Below are positions 47,570 through 56,990 of a DNA stretch of 64,000 nt, piece after piece. Every line of letters starts with the position of its first letter. The first letter of the stretch is position 1. The notes under the pieces were generated by a model. It saw only the letters and a program-made list of their open reading frames with translations. It ran no database searches and was not told the DNA's origin. The position numbers and the translations under genes were made by a program. The DNA is taken from the NCBI GenBank assembly GCA_001247695.2, contig LGRX02012617.1, positions 1-64,000 on the forward strand, written 5' to 3'. Source of the DNA: Cymbomonas tetramitiformis (taxonomy: Eukaryota; Chlorophyta; Pyramimonadophyceae; Pyramimonadales; Pyramimonadaceae).

Positions 47570-50500
47570 ATGCCATTTTGTCCCTGCGTTGAATGCAATG
47601 GTGAAAGGTGGTTATCCAGTAAGCAAACTCTCCGGCACGTGCGTGCCAATGGACTTTATGGTGATCGATCGCCGTCACCAGAGCGACAACAAGATGAACA
47701 TAGTGAGGAGGAGGAATTCCCAGAAGATGTTGCCATCCACGAGGCAGCAGATGCGACGATCAAAAAAATCAATCGGCTCTTCTTGGGACCTCAAGAGGAC
47801 CCAAGCGCAGAGGTAGGTCTTCCTTATCAGCTAAGTCAGCAATTCATCAGCATTCATCACATTCATGCCTTCTTTGAGGATGTGTGTGTGTGTGTGTGTT
47901 TGTGTGCGCAGGAAAGTCTAGAAAACGTCCAAGCGTCCGCTGACGTTGTGGCGAACAATTTCGTGTTGGATCTTCTCGTCTCCCACAACCACCACAACAG
48001 CTCGCAGGCCTACTTCGATGCGATTCTGAACATTCTGCGTGTTCACTACGTCGACAAAGTAGCCGATAGTGCACATACTCACATCGCAGAGGTTCCATCT
48101 ACCTATGCACAAGTATTGCAGAAGTGGAAGGAGATGTTCAAGGGATACAACGAAGTGGACGTTTGCCCCGAGTGCTCCGAATTCTTTCAGGACGAGCACG
48201 CCAACCGCGACAAGTGTCCGAAATGCCTGGAACCGAGATACGAGGACGGAAAGACGGTGAAGGGGGTATACATTCCTGGTCGAGCTCGCTGTATTTTTCG
48301 ATGGTGGCCGCTCGAAACGCTGTTCACCGTATTCTTCCTGACGCCGGAGTTAGCCATGCTAGCGCGTACGTGGTGGAAAGAAGGCATGTTGGACAAAGAC
48401 CCCCGAGCGGAGGTACATGGTATACTGGGTGAGTTTACTCCGAAATTTCAATCCGTGACTGTGTACACCGCATGGACGTAAGGACTGTACATCGTCCGTG
48501 GGTACGATTAGCATCGTCCACCCGTGTGGACGAAGCAAGTGCGGAATTCGTATGTCGTATTTCCCACTGCTCGTGCAAACTCGTCCATGTAGGTGAACAC
48601 CATATGGATGGTAAATACGTACGCCGTCCGTACGCACGGACGTCGTTATCCACTCGTGTGAACAGTTTAATTGCGGAAATCTTAGGTGCCATTTCCCAGA
48701 GCTCGTGCAAACCTGTCCATGAGTGTGAACACCGTATGGACAATTCGTTCGCTCGTCGTCCGTACGTGTGTACTTAGTTATCCACCCGTGTGGACAGTTA
48801 GTGTAAGGAATTCTCATGTATCGTTTCCCAATGCTCGTGCAGACTCGCCAGGATTTCTCAACTTCGTTCGCAACAAGTGGGACGTCTTTAAAGACCCGAG
48901 GAACATTGCCATCATGGCGTGTGCGGATGGCGTCCAATCCTTCAACGACGGCATACGCACGGTGACTCCGCTGTGTTTTACGATTGTCAATTTCCCAGGA
49001 GAAATTCGCTGCAAACGAGAATACGTGATGACTTGGGGAATCTGGGATGGAAAACCGAAAGTCAGCAGCAAGTTCTACGACATGTTCACCTTGGAGGTTA
49101 ACAGACTGACTATCGGCGTACGCATGTTCGATGTGATTACCAACACGGTTTTCACGTTCAAGCTCGTGCTGTACAAAGTGCTCGAAGACTACGTTGGCTT
49201 GAGCGACGCAGCGAGACGATTGGGAGCTAATTCGTACTTAGGTTGCCTAAGATGCTGGATACGGGGTACTGAGAAATCTACATCTGGTCTAACGAAAATC
49301 ATATATTCCTCACTACACCAAGGACTGCAACCAGGTAAACGCATGACCCCTTCGTTTGTCCCCTTTCCTTCTTCGGCTGTACGTGTGCCCACCGTGTGGA
49401 CACCCCACGGACAGCTCGTGGATTTTTAGCTTACATTATGTGTTAAAGAACACCCTGTTCGGGCTAGTGGATACCGGCGTCCATACGCGTGGACGACGGA
49501 ACCATATGTCATCCGTACGCGTGATTCACCGTCTAAGCGTGTTGTGTTGATTTTCTCCGCCGGCATTGAGCAGGTGAATCAATTCCTCTTCGCACCAACA
49601 GCGAAGTCCGCGAAACCCAACAGCTCCACGCCAAGATGATCAGAGAGGGACGAGTGCCTAAATCAATCATCGAGGAATTCATGAAGCAGAGCGGGGTCAA
49701 GGAACCATGCCCGATGTCAATCATTCCTGATTTTGACGTTGTAAAAGACTACCTTCTCGACTTGATGCACATCTTGTACAACCTGATTCACGGCGTCCAC
49801 TGCGTGATTTTTGGTGATGGTTGGGGACCGAACACACGCAACTATGCGCGAAAGATGAAGGTCCATCGATCGTGGGTTATCGCACCCCCACCCAGAAATG
49901 TAAACGATCGAAGATCTGCTGCGAAGCGACTGGCAGGTAAGCTGGTAGGTCGTTTGCGAGTTTCTGCTGTTCCATACGGGTGGACACCTTGTTCCGTCCG
50001 GACGGACGTCCTATGCCACCGTTCGGACGACGTATGGACCCTCCACTGTATGCCTAACAATGTAAATTCTTCGCAGACAAACCATCACCGTGGGGACTGT
50101 CACCGATCGCAAAGACCGGTGCAATCAAGTGGGTACGAAGTTTGAAGCTCCCGACAAATATGGGACCTCTACCTAAGAAACTTTTGCAGGAGAAGTACAA
50201 CAGCCCGAATAAGGTGCGGAAGATGAAGGCCGCGGAGCTGGTGGTATCCCTCACTTCTGGGATACTGGGCGTTATTGCATCCTGGCAAAATGCTGACGGG
50301 CAAGTTCTCCGTCCACAATACGCGAAGTTCGTCGGCGAATTTGCGGTGGTGGTTCGAGAATTAACCGCCCCCTCAATTGATCCAGAGGTACGTTAATTAG
50401 CCTAATCCACGTGTGCTTCGGTGTGGACACCGTACGGACGCCGCACGGACGACGTATGAAGTCGTTGTCCATCCGGGTGTTCCTCCAGTATTCACACCTG

Positions 50501-52194
50501 TCATGTCCCGGTTCGAGATTAAGGTTGCCTCTCATTTTGCCTTTCAGGAAATGAACAAGCTGCAGAGCCGAGTCATGAAGTTGAGAGATGAGATGGAGCG
50601 GAACAACTCCCCTGAGGCGTTGGTGATTATGTCGCATCTTCTCGTGCACATTGTCGACCAGCTGAAGGACAACGGCCCTGCACGGGAAATCTGGATGTAT
50701 GTCTTCGAAGACTATTTCGGGTTGTTGAAGCTGTCCATCAAGACCCGCTCACAACCAGTCGCCAGCATGATGAAAGGATTGGAGTTGCGGCGAACGGTTT
50801 CCATGGTTGCGGGCATCAAGCAGATGCATCGAATTGGTCGAGCTCCGCATTATCGACCTCCTGCAAAGCAGAACATCTTTACAACAAAATCAAGCACTGT
50901 GCGGCCATCCGCTGGTGAGCACATCCATAAGTATTATGTGTACCATGCATGTCAGTCTGTCCATGCGTGTGGATGCTTTGTAAGTACGTTTGCACGTAGT
51001 TGTTCACACGCGTGGACAACGATCCATACGCACGGACAGTACTTTACTATTGTCCGTTTGATCAATAGCACTTGTCCAAGCGCGTGGACGAAGGGCCTTC
51101 CGTGCGGACGACGCCGCCCACACGTGTGGAATACCTGTCCGTACGCACGGATAGGTTTTCACTATTGTCCGTTTTTTCTCTCTTCAGTCTTCTTGTGAGA
51201 CAACTAATTCACTTGCGCGGCGTCAATCGCAACAGATGACAGGGAAAAGATTCAAGTTTATCTTCGTACCGAGTTCCCCGAGTACGACATTCTGTGCAAA
51301 AATTTCGACGACAGACTCGCCTTATTCAACAGGTACCAACTCATATGCGTGTCTGTAAATTGTGCAAATGCCATGTGGATGGCGTATGGACGGCGTACGG
51401 CCACCGTATGACAACGTACGGAACACTGAGTCCACCCGTGTGTACCTTGCGAATGCAGGAACGCTCTGCAACGGAATCGTCGCAACCGACGGGCGGGTCG
51501 TCGAAGGCCGATGACGAATGACGTGGTTCCGGTGTTTCTACAACCAGACACGTGGCGGAGGTGCCCAACAACTTTGCAGATTCAGCCTTTCACCGAGGAG
51601 GAGCAGGCCTTCGCCTTAGCCGGCATCGCCCCGTGGACGGAGTATCCTAGCATCAAGATCGGGCGTGAAGATTTCCGAGTGCACGACAGCGACATTGGTT
51701 TGAAGAGCTGTCAACGGTATTTCAAGAGCATCTTTCGAACTCCGGGAGTGCCAACTCAAGCCCAACTTCTTACAGGCGAGATACCGGACGATGACGTTGA
51801 AGATAGGTATGGGGAAATCATGAAGATTGTCAAGCTTGACCTTCCCGGTCACGAGATCTTTCTGTTGAAGGCCCGTTGGTACCCAAAGGCGGCTGCGCTT
51901 GCGGACGACATCAGCAAGAACATTTACCTGCGCAAAGACATGCCATGGGACGTGTCTCAGCCATTCGTTCGCGCAAACAGCATTGAGAATCAAGTGGTAA
52001 TTCAGGATGTTCCTTTCATGCCGGCTTGGCTTGCCCGGTTCAAAGGAAATGCTGTCCCTTTGGCCATTCGACGACGAACTGATTGCTTGCAAGTTGTGTT
52101 GGATCGCAAGGCGGATTTCTTCCGTGAACTCGATGGTAATAGTAGTAGCGAGGATGACAGTAGTAGCTCATCTGATTCAGATGATTGCGGATGA
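47570..52194 (+). CDS. CACTA transposase (Tnp2 / Transposase_21 type), eight exons
   Basis: Cuts and joins the transposon ends in the nucleus. Model: exons 47570-47812, 47912-48428, 48843-49334, 49574-49936, 50077-50387, 50548-50914, 51236-51332, 51459-52194. All are GT-AG and phase-consistent, giving 1041 residues. N-terminus CPCVECNGERW resembles the transposase-associated zinc segment. A CPECSEFF..CPKCLEPRY zinc ribbon is followed by the catalytic fold: IMACADGVQSF (first Asp) and LLDLMHILYNLIHGVH (second Asp, the LDxMHI motif of Tnp2). The DUF4218-like part LLVHIVDQLKDNGPAREIWMYVFEDYFGLLK lies in exon 6. The C-terminus ends in a Ser/Asp-rich tail. Intron 1 is 99 bp with a TG repeat and stays in frame, so retention is possible. 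No stops or frameshifts, so the gene may be active. Confidence 0.9.
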
Positions 52195-52239
52195 TACACG
52201 ATGTAATATATATGTAAATAAACCGTATGTAGGCGGATA

Positions 52240-53315
52240 CCTGTATTCACACGCATGATTCCGCTAATCCATGCGGGTAAACTCTTATCCACACGCGCGG
52301 ATGTATGTGTCCACACGCGTGTTTCAACAAACTCCAATTTCGACGTCCATACGTATGGATTGGCGAATTCCGATCGTCCATACGTCTGTCCACACGGCGT
52401 CCGTACGCATGGGTTCGATCGGTGACACGCCTCCATGGTGCCCACATGGCTGATGAAGGGGCAGGAAATGCTCGGGCACACCCAGGCCCGGGTGCAATGG
52501 CTGTCCACACGTGCGGACAAGCGCAAACGAGTGGCGCAGCACGGGTCTCACACTGTCCATACGTCCGTCCACACGTCGTCCGTACGCGTCCGTACGGTCC
52601 AGGGACACGTCCCCATGGTGCCCATGTGGCTGATGAAGGGGCAGGAAATGCTCGGGTACACCCAGGCCCGGGTGCAATGGCTGTCCACACGTGCGGACAA
52701 GCACAAAAGAGTGGCACGGCACGGGCCTCACACTGTCCATACGCCCGTCCACACGTCGTCCGTACGCATGGGTTCGTCCAGGGACACGTCCACATGGTGT
52801 CCATATGGCTGAGGAAGGGGCAAGCAGTGCTCGGGTACACCCAGGCCCGGGTGCAATGGCTGTCCACACGTGCGGACAAGCGCAAAAGACTGGCACGGCA
52901 CGGGCCTCACACTGTCCATACGCCCGTCCACACGTCGTCCGTACGCGTCGGTACCGTCCAGGGACACGTCCCCATGGTGTCCATATGGCTGAGGAGGGGT
53001 AGAAGCGGCATTCCTCGCTGTCCGCACGTGTGGACAGCAATTTCCAACGGTTCATGCGTATGGACGGCACCTATCCATACGGTCGGGCAGTGTACGGAGC
53101 GTCCACACGCGTAATAAAATCAGGTAAACTAGCATACGTCGTCCACACGGGAGCACACGTATGGACGACGTGTGGATTTATCGTATGGACACCGTATGAA
53201 CATCACTTTTGCAAATTAGACATTTTCACACGTGTGGATTTTGCAAAAAAAGCGTCCATACGGCGTCCATCTGCAATCCACGCGTCGTTCATCTGGATTT
53301 CCACGCGTGTGGACA
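52240..53315. repeat. CACTA right subterminal region with 180-bp tandem repeat
   Basis: Same GTCCATACG / GTCCACACG motif family as the left end. 52431-52998 is a tandem array of about 180-bp units (ggctgatgaaggggcagg at about 52448 and 52628, ggctgaggaaggggc at 52807, partial at 52987), each with seven or more motif copies. Confidence 0.9.
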
Positions 53316-53333
53316 GGCCAATAATTTGTAGGG

Positions 53334-54461
53334 TGGGTCTGCCGATCAAAGACGACACGGGACTTCCCCTTGCCCTTGCCTTTGCCGGTCTTCTGCTTTC
53401 CTTTACCGCCTGTCTTACCACCCTTGCGGGGAAAGACTCCTGCACGGTAACCAGAGCCAATCCCTTTAAAAGGGTTAGTGCGACGAGGCGGAATGTACTG
53501 ACGGGAAGAGGTGCGGTCAGGGACTCCCCTGCGGCCATGTGCACCACGGCTTCCGCCGTGATGCGAACCTGCATCATTGTAGAAAGCAGCCGTTAGTGGG
53601 GACTTGAGTTTCGTCCCCGCGTTCCTGTGCACTGCCCGTGTCTCACGGAAACAGGTCAGCAAGGAAAGCGAGGAGTCGGCATCGAGCTTCTCCTCTGTGT
53701 AGGCATCATGCACCGCCTTATAAAAGACGGGACAGATCCTACGGAGAAACAGTGCAATCCGTGCTTTCTCGGAGATAGCAACGGTGCACCCAGGACCCAA
53801 GTCAGACTCAATGGTGTCCAGAGATGTCTGGAACACGTCAATGTAGTCCGCTCGGATCCTGGCCAGCCCTCAGGTCTACTCTGTCACCAGCGAATAGGAA
53901 GTCCGCAGCGCTGAACTCCTCGTGATCGGGCACAACGTGCCTCACGAGATGAACAAGTGCGATCTTCCCATCCCCTGGAAAGAGTCTGTCAGCCTTGCGC
54001 AGGATACGCAAGGCGTCTCCTGCGCAGAGCGACTGGAGCAATTCCAACAGCAGGAGGTTCGCTTTCTGCGGAACCTCCAGACTGTGGTTTTGCAAGTCAA
54101 ACATCAACGCCATCTTGGGGTGAACGAGTCTGAGCCTGGAATCGAGTTGCTCAACCAGGATGTCCAAAAGCAAACGAGCATTCTTCTCGTTGCTAGTGAA
54201 CTTCCAGGTCTTTGCAGACTCTCCAGGCTCGACGCATTTCCCTTTGATGACGCTGAGTAATGCATCGAACTCCGCCGGCTTGCGTAGAAGCTCCCATGCT
54301 AGGTTGTTGCAAACGGATAAATCTGACGTGTCCGGAGCATCCGCTGGCGTGGGCGTGCCATTCAAAGCACCGAATTTCAGCTGACGTTTCCTCGCCCCTG
54401 GGGGGTGTGTCAGCAAGCGTCTCGGCAGTACCGGCGGTGTGGCGTACGGAGTAGATGACAT
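53334..54461 (-). pseudogene. gag: LTR-A Gag N-terminal part, frameshifted
   Basis: Starts MSSTPYATPP at 54461. Helical Gag-like sequence with NLAWELLRKPAEFDALL and a GDGKIALVHLVRHVVP block comparable to the DGKRALLEI and DGKRVLLEI blocks of LTR-B and LTR-C. The frame breaks near 53840-53877 and continues +1 (ADYIDVFQTSLDTIESDL) to the CACTA border. A basic Gly/Lys tail (GKGKQKTGKGKGKGK) precedes the insertion, typical of the region before a zinc knuckle. Removing the transposon and one TGG copy leaves the frame continuous with the zinc-knuckle half at 42754. Confidence 0.88.
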
Positions 54462-54902
54462 GCTAAATAATCAAGAAGAAAAGCACTACAAGCAAGGTAA
54501 ACACTAGCAATCCCTAACAGGGAATAACAAGCAATCAAGCAATCAAAATTCACAACAGGAGCACCAAGAGGGTGCCAAAAAGGGAAGGGGGAAGAAAGCC
54601 TGTGATGCAAAAACAACACAGTTAGCAGTCAGTGGCGATGGCGTGGAGGAGCTTGTCGTTCAGTCCCGCGTTTTTGAAGAGTACTCGCGCGAGGTTGCCA
54701 GGGTCCCTACGGTTGATCAGGCCGTCCCAGGATTTTCCTAGCTAATTTAAACGCTGAAACGGAACGTACGATTCCTCTCACTCACCACTACTTGCCTACT
54801 TTACTTCCATGATCCCTACTTGGCGCGCCCCCTTGGCGCTTCCCTAAGCGTTTAGCCGACCATAATCGGCTCCTAGCCTTAGGTCGGTGGTGGGGCCAAA
54901 CC
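54462..54902 (-). promoter_or_regulatory. LTR-A untranslated leader
   Basis: About 440 bp between the 5' LTR and the Gag start. Contains the leader motif variant GATTATGGTCGGCTAAACG (minus strand, about 54849-54867). Function unknown: it could be a packaging or dimerisation signal, or part of primer binding. Confidence 0.5.
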
Positions 54903-55234
54903 TGCGAGAAGACCCAGTCAGAAAACAGACAGGTCAAACAGGAAGCACTGCAACGCTCAGGGTTTCGCACTCAGAATCTCTCTCAACATACAGAAGATAT
55001 AATATATATAGTTCTAGTATGCTGAGTGTGATGCGAAATGAGCTAGTGTGCTCTGTCTCATGTGACAACCGAACTCGATCAGAGGAGATGACAATCGGGT
55101 CAGTGAAGTAGTCAGAGGTGTCGAGCCGTATCGGTGATGACAGCGGTCAGGTCGCGTCGGTAATGACTGCGGTCACGACAGGTCGGTGATGACAACTCTG
55201 ATGACTGAGCTCGGACTGACTGTCAACTCCAGCA
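54903..55234 (-). repeat. LTR-A 5' long terminal repeat
   Basis: 332 bp, about 98% identical to the other copy. Followed inward by GGTTTGGCCCCACC on the minus strand, the likely primer-binding side. The tRNA is not identified. CTGTA duplication on the right (55235-55239). Confidence 0.95.
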
Positions 55235-55348
55235 CTGTATGGATAAACTCTCTCTGAAGATAAATAAACCCTAAGCTAGATATACCCGGAACGGTCTCGC
55301 AACGGTCTCGGAAACTAGCCTACCTGTGACACGGCGTGTGTCACAGCA

Positions 55349-55649
55349 CGAACCTATAGATCAGTCAACAGTCCAGTGTTGGTCCTAGGGGTCTGTCATA
55401 GGGGCCTGCCTGTCAGGGCTGCCTATACAGATTACAGCACTTAATGAGGTAATAGGCACTTGACAAATGCCTGTGGAGTTCACACTTCCTTGAGGGGGGA
55501 AGAAGGTGGAACCATATATATACTCCACCTCATTATATCAATGTACAAAATTAATACATGTACACTATATATATATATATATATCACACACACACACACA
55601 CACACACATCCATTTTGAAGGTTTTGTTGGTGTGGTGTTTTTATCTTAG
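55349..55649 (+). promoter_or_regulatory. Upstream region of the outer gag-like frame
   Basis: Contains a TATA-like run (ccatatatatactccacctc, 55513-55532), an (AT)n tract and a (CA)n tract (about 55566-55608), then the ATG at 55650. It could be the LTR and leader of an outermost element whose ends I could not define. Confidence 0.4.
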
Positions 55650-55842
55650 ATGGCAGAAGAACCAGCAGCTATTCCAGCTATAGACATCGATCCTAATAAC
55701 TGGTACTTTGGCATTCTGGGTTCTTATGATCATTTCAGCAGATTCAAAATACCTTCATGGTTAAAGGGTTATGCTGACACACAGACCCGATATGATCAGA
55801 TAGGATATTTCGATGCCATCAGCAGAATGAAGACAGACATGA
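55650..55842 (+). pseudogene. Outer gag-like frame split by LTR-B
   Basis: Starts MAEEPAAIPAIDIDPNNWYF and runs 64 codons to the LTR-B insertion. After removal of LTR-B and one CATGA copy the frame stays open to the window end (63966-64000). Not recognised; the acidic start and Trp/Tyr pattern recall the N-termini of copia-type Gag proteins. It may equally be a host gene. The rest lies outside the window. Confidence 0.45.
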
Positions 55843-56034
55843 TGCTGGATTCAGTGCACCGTAGGTCATACCGTGCATGACTCCGTTCGACTGTACCAGT
55901 ACTCGTACAGTACTTGGTGACAGATACCTAGGTCACAGATGCATTATATATTCGTTTATCTTTATAATCAGTTTACACTTGTATGAAAAGTATTCAGTGA
56001 CCACCCGATATAATACGGTATATTATATCTCACA
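55843..56034 (+). repeat. LTR-B 5' long terminal repeat
   Basis: 192 bp, beginning TGCTGGATTCAGTGCACC. AT-rich 3' half with TATAATACGGTATATTATAT-like promoter sequence (about 56010-56029). Followed by GGTTATGGGG, the primer-binding side. Confidence 0.93.
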
Positions 56035-56432
56035 GGTTATGGGGTATTACCCCGCTTTCCTCACTGCTGACTTTGCCATGATTGGCTAAGCTTTTCCGCT
56101 TGGCGGGGCGTTGGGGCCTCGCGAGGTGTTGAATTGGCCACTTTAGGGCGCGCGGTTTGCGCTAAGTTGCGGTAGGATTTCGGAAAGGGACTTTCGGCAA
56201 CTTCTTCGAGTGTCCGCGTTGGATTTTGTTTTAGACTTGGCTTGATCACCCCTGTCAACATCTCCTTGGCCGTCGCGTATTCGACTTCGTTGATTTCGTT
56301 CGACCCCATCTTCTCCTTATTCCGCAACTGCATTACCGTCGTCCGCCACCTTACGATTTGCACCTCGCCTTTTCCCCAACCCCCCTCCTATAGGAATTCA
56401 TTCTGATGACTACATCCTCAGTTAATACACCT

Positions 56433-56598
56433 TGCTGGAAGTGACGCCCCGACTGTCATTCCTATAGTTAGGGTGTATGACTGTCACCGGTCCCGGAACC
56501 CTAGACCCCGAACATATAACGGGAAGACTGAGTATTCTCTTTGTTCTATTCTGATTACCACCGACACCGAATATACAGTCAAGCTGATATATTCAGCA
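56433..56598 (+). repeat. LTR-C 5' long terminal repeat
   Basis: 166 bp. Followed by GGTTTGGTACCACGC, comparable to GGTTTGGCCCC after the LTR-A 5' LTR. Confidence 0.93.
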
Positions 56599-56990
56599 GG
56601 TTTGGTACCACGCACGCTTAATTTTACACTGCGACTTTGGCCATGATTGGCTAAACACCGACGCTTGAGATGGGGTGAGGAGCCCGCGTTAGAGAGGTTT
56701 TCGGTACGGGCGGTATGGCTCGGTTACGGACGCGCGGTTGATTGGACATGATTGGGTAGCGCTTACGACGGCTTATTTTCCGTGCAGTATCGTTGGGCTG
56801 GATTTTGTTGTTTCTGGTCTCTAGAACACCGTCCGACATTGATCGAATCCTTTCGTCCCACACGACCGCGTGCAATTTGCTGTTTCCCTGATTATCCTCG
56901 GCGACCCGCCGCAACTCGCTAGCCGTCGCCCACGCCGTTAGCCTCACCTCGCATTTTTCCACCTCACCCTGTCTCTGCAGTCATTTCACT
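56599..56990 (+). promoter_or_regulatory. LTR-C untranslated leader
   Basis: About 390 bp. Contains TTTGGCCATGATTGGCTAAAC (split here as TTTGGCCATGATTGG then CTAAAC; 56637-56657), shared with LTR-B, LTR-D and in variant form LTR-A. A partial second copy (ggacatgattgggtagc) lies at about 56746-56762. Confidence 0.6.

Larger units (their letters stand above)
42755..53333 (+). mobile_element. CACTA/EnSpm-type DNA transposon, apparently complete
   Basis: Terminal inverted repeats CCCTACAAATTATTGGCC (42755-42772) and its exact reverse complement (53316-53333), with a 3-bp duplication TGG at 42752-42754 and 53334-53336. Size 10,579 bp. Two genes are transcribed outward from a central spacer: a Tnp2-type transposase (plus) and a second protein of unknown fold (minus). 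Three-base duplications and this transposase type match CACTA elements, although the terminal bases differ from CACTA. The non-coding parts, including introns, are packed with variants of GTCCATACG and its complement CGTATGGAC. Inserted in gag of LTR-A, so younger than it. Confidence 0.95.
35059..55234 (-). mobile_element. LTR-A: Ty1/copia retrotransposon, interrupted
   Basis: Complete borders: 333- and 332-bp LTRs (35059-35391, 54903-55234), TG...CA ends, and a perfect 5-bp duplication CTGTA at 35054-35058 and 55235-55239. Transcribed on the minus strand in copia order: Gag, protease, integrase, reverse transcriptase, RNase H. Without the CACTA insertion the element is about 9.6 kb. By eye the LTRs differ at about six bases plus one small indel (roughly 2%), so insertion is fairly recent. 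The copy is defective: a frameshift in gag, three in-frame stops and the nested 10.6-kb transposon. The GGTGGTG tract (35392-35398, minus) precedes the 3' LTR. The leader holds a variant of the GATTGGCTAAAC motif at 54849-54870. Confidence 0.95.

Noticed and set aside
53866..53874. Ty1-like programmed +1 frameshift site (CTG AGG G) in LTR-A gag
   Set aside because: The shift occurs inside Gag before the zinc knuckle rather than at a Gag-Pol border, slipping on CTG would give TGA, and the copy has other lesions, so a mutation is simpler.
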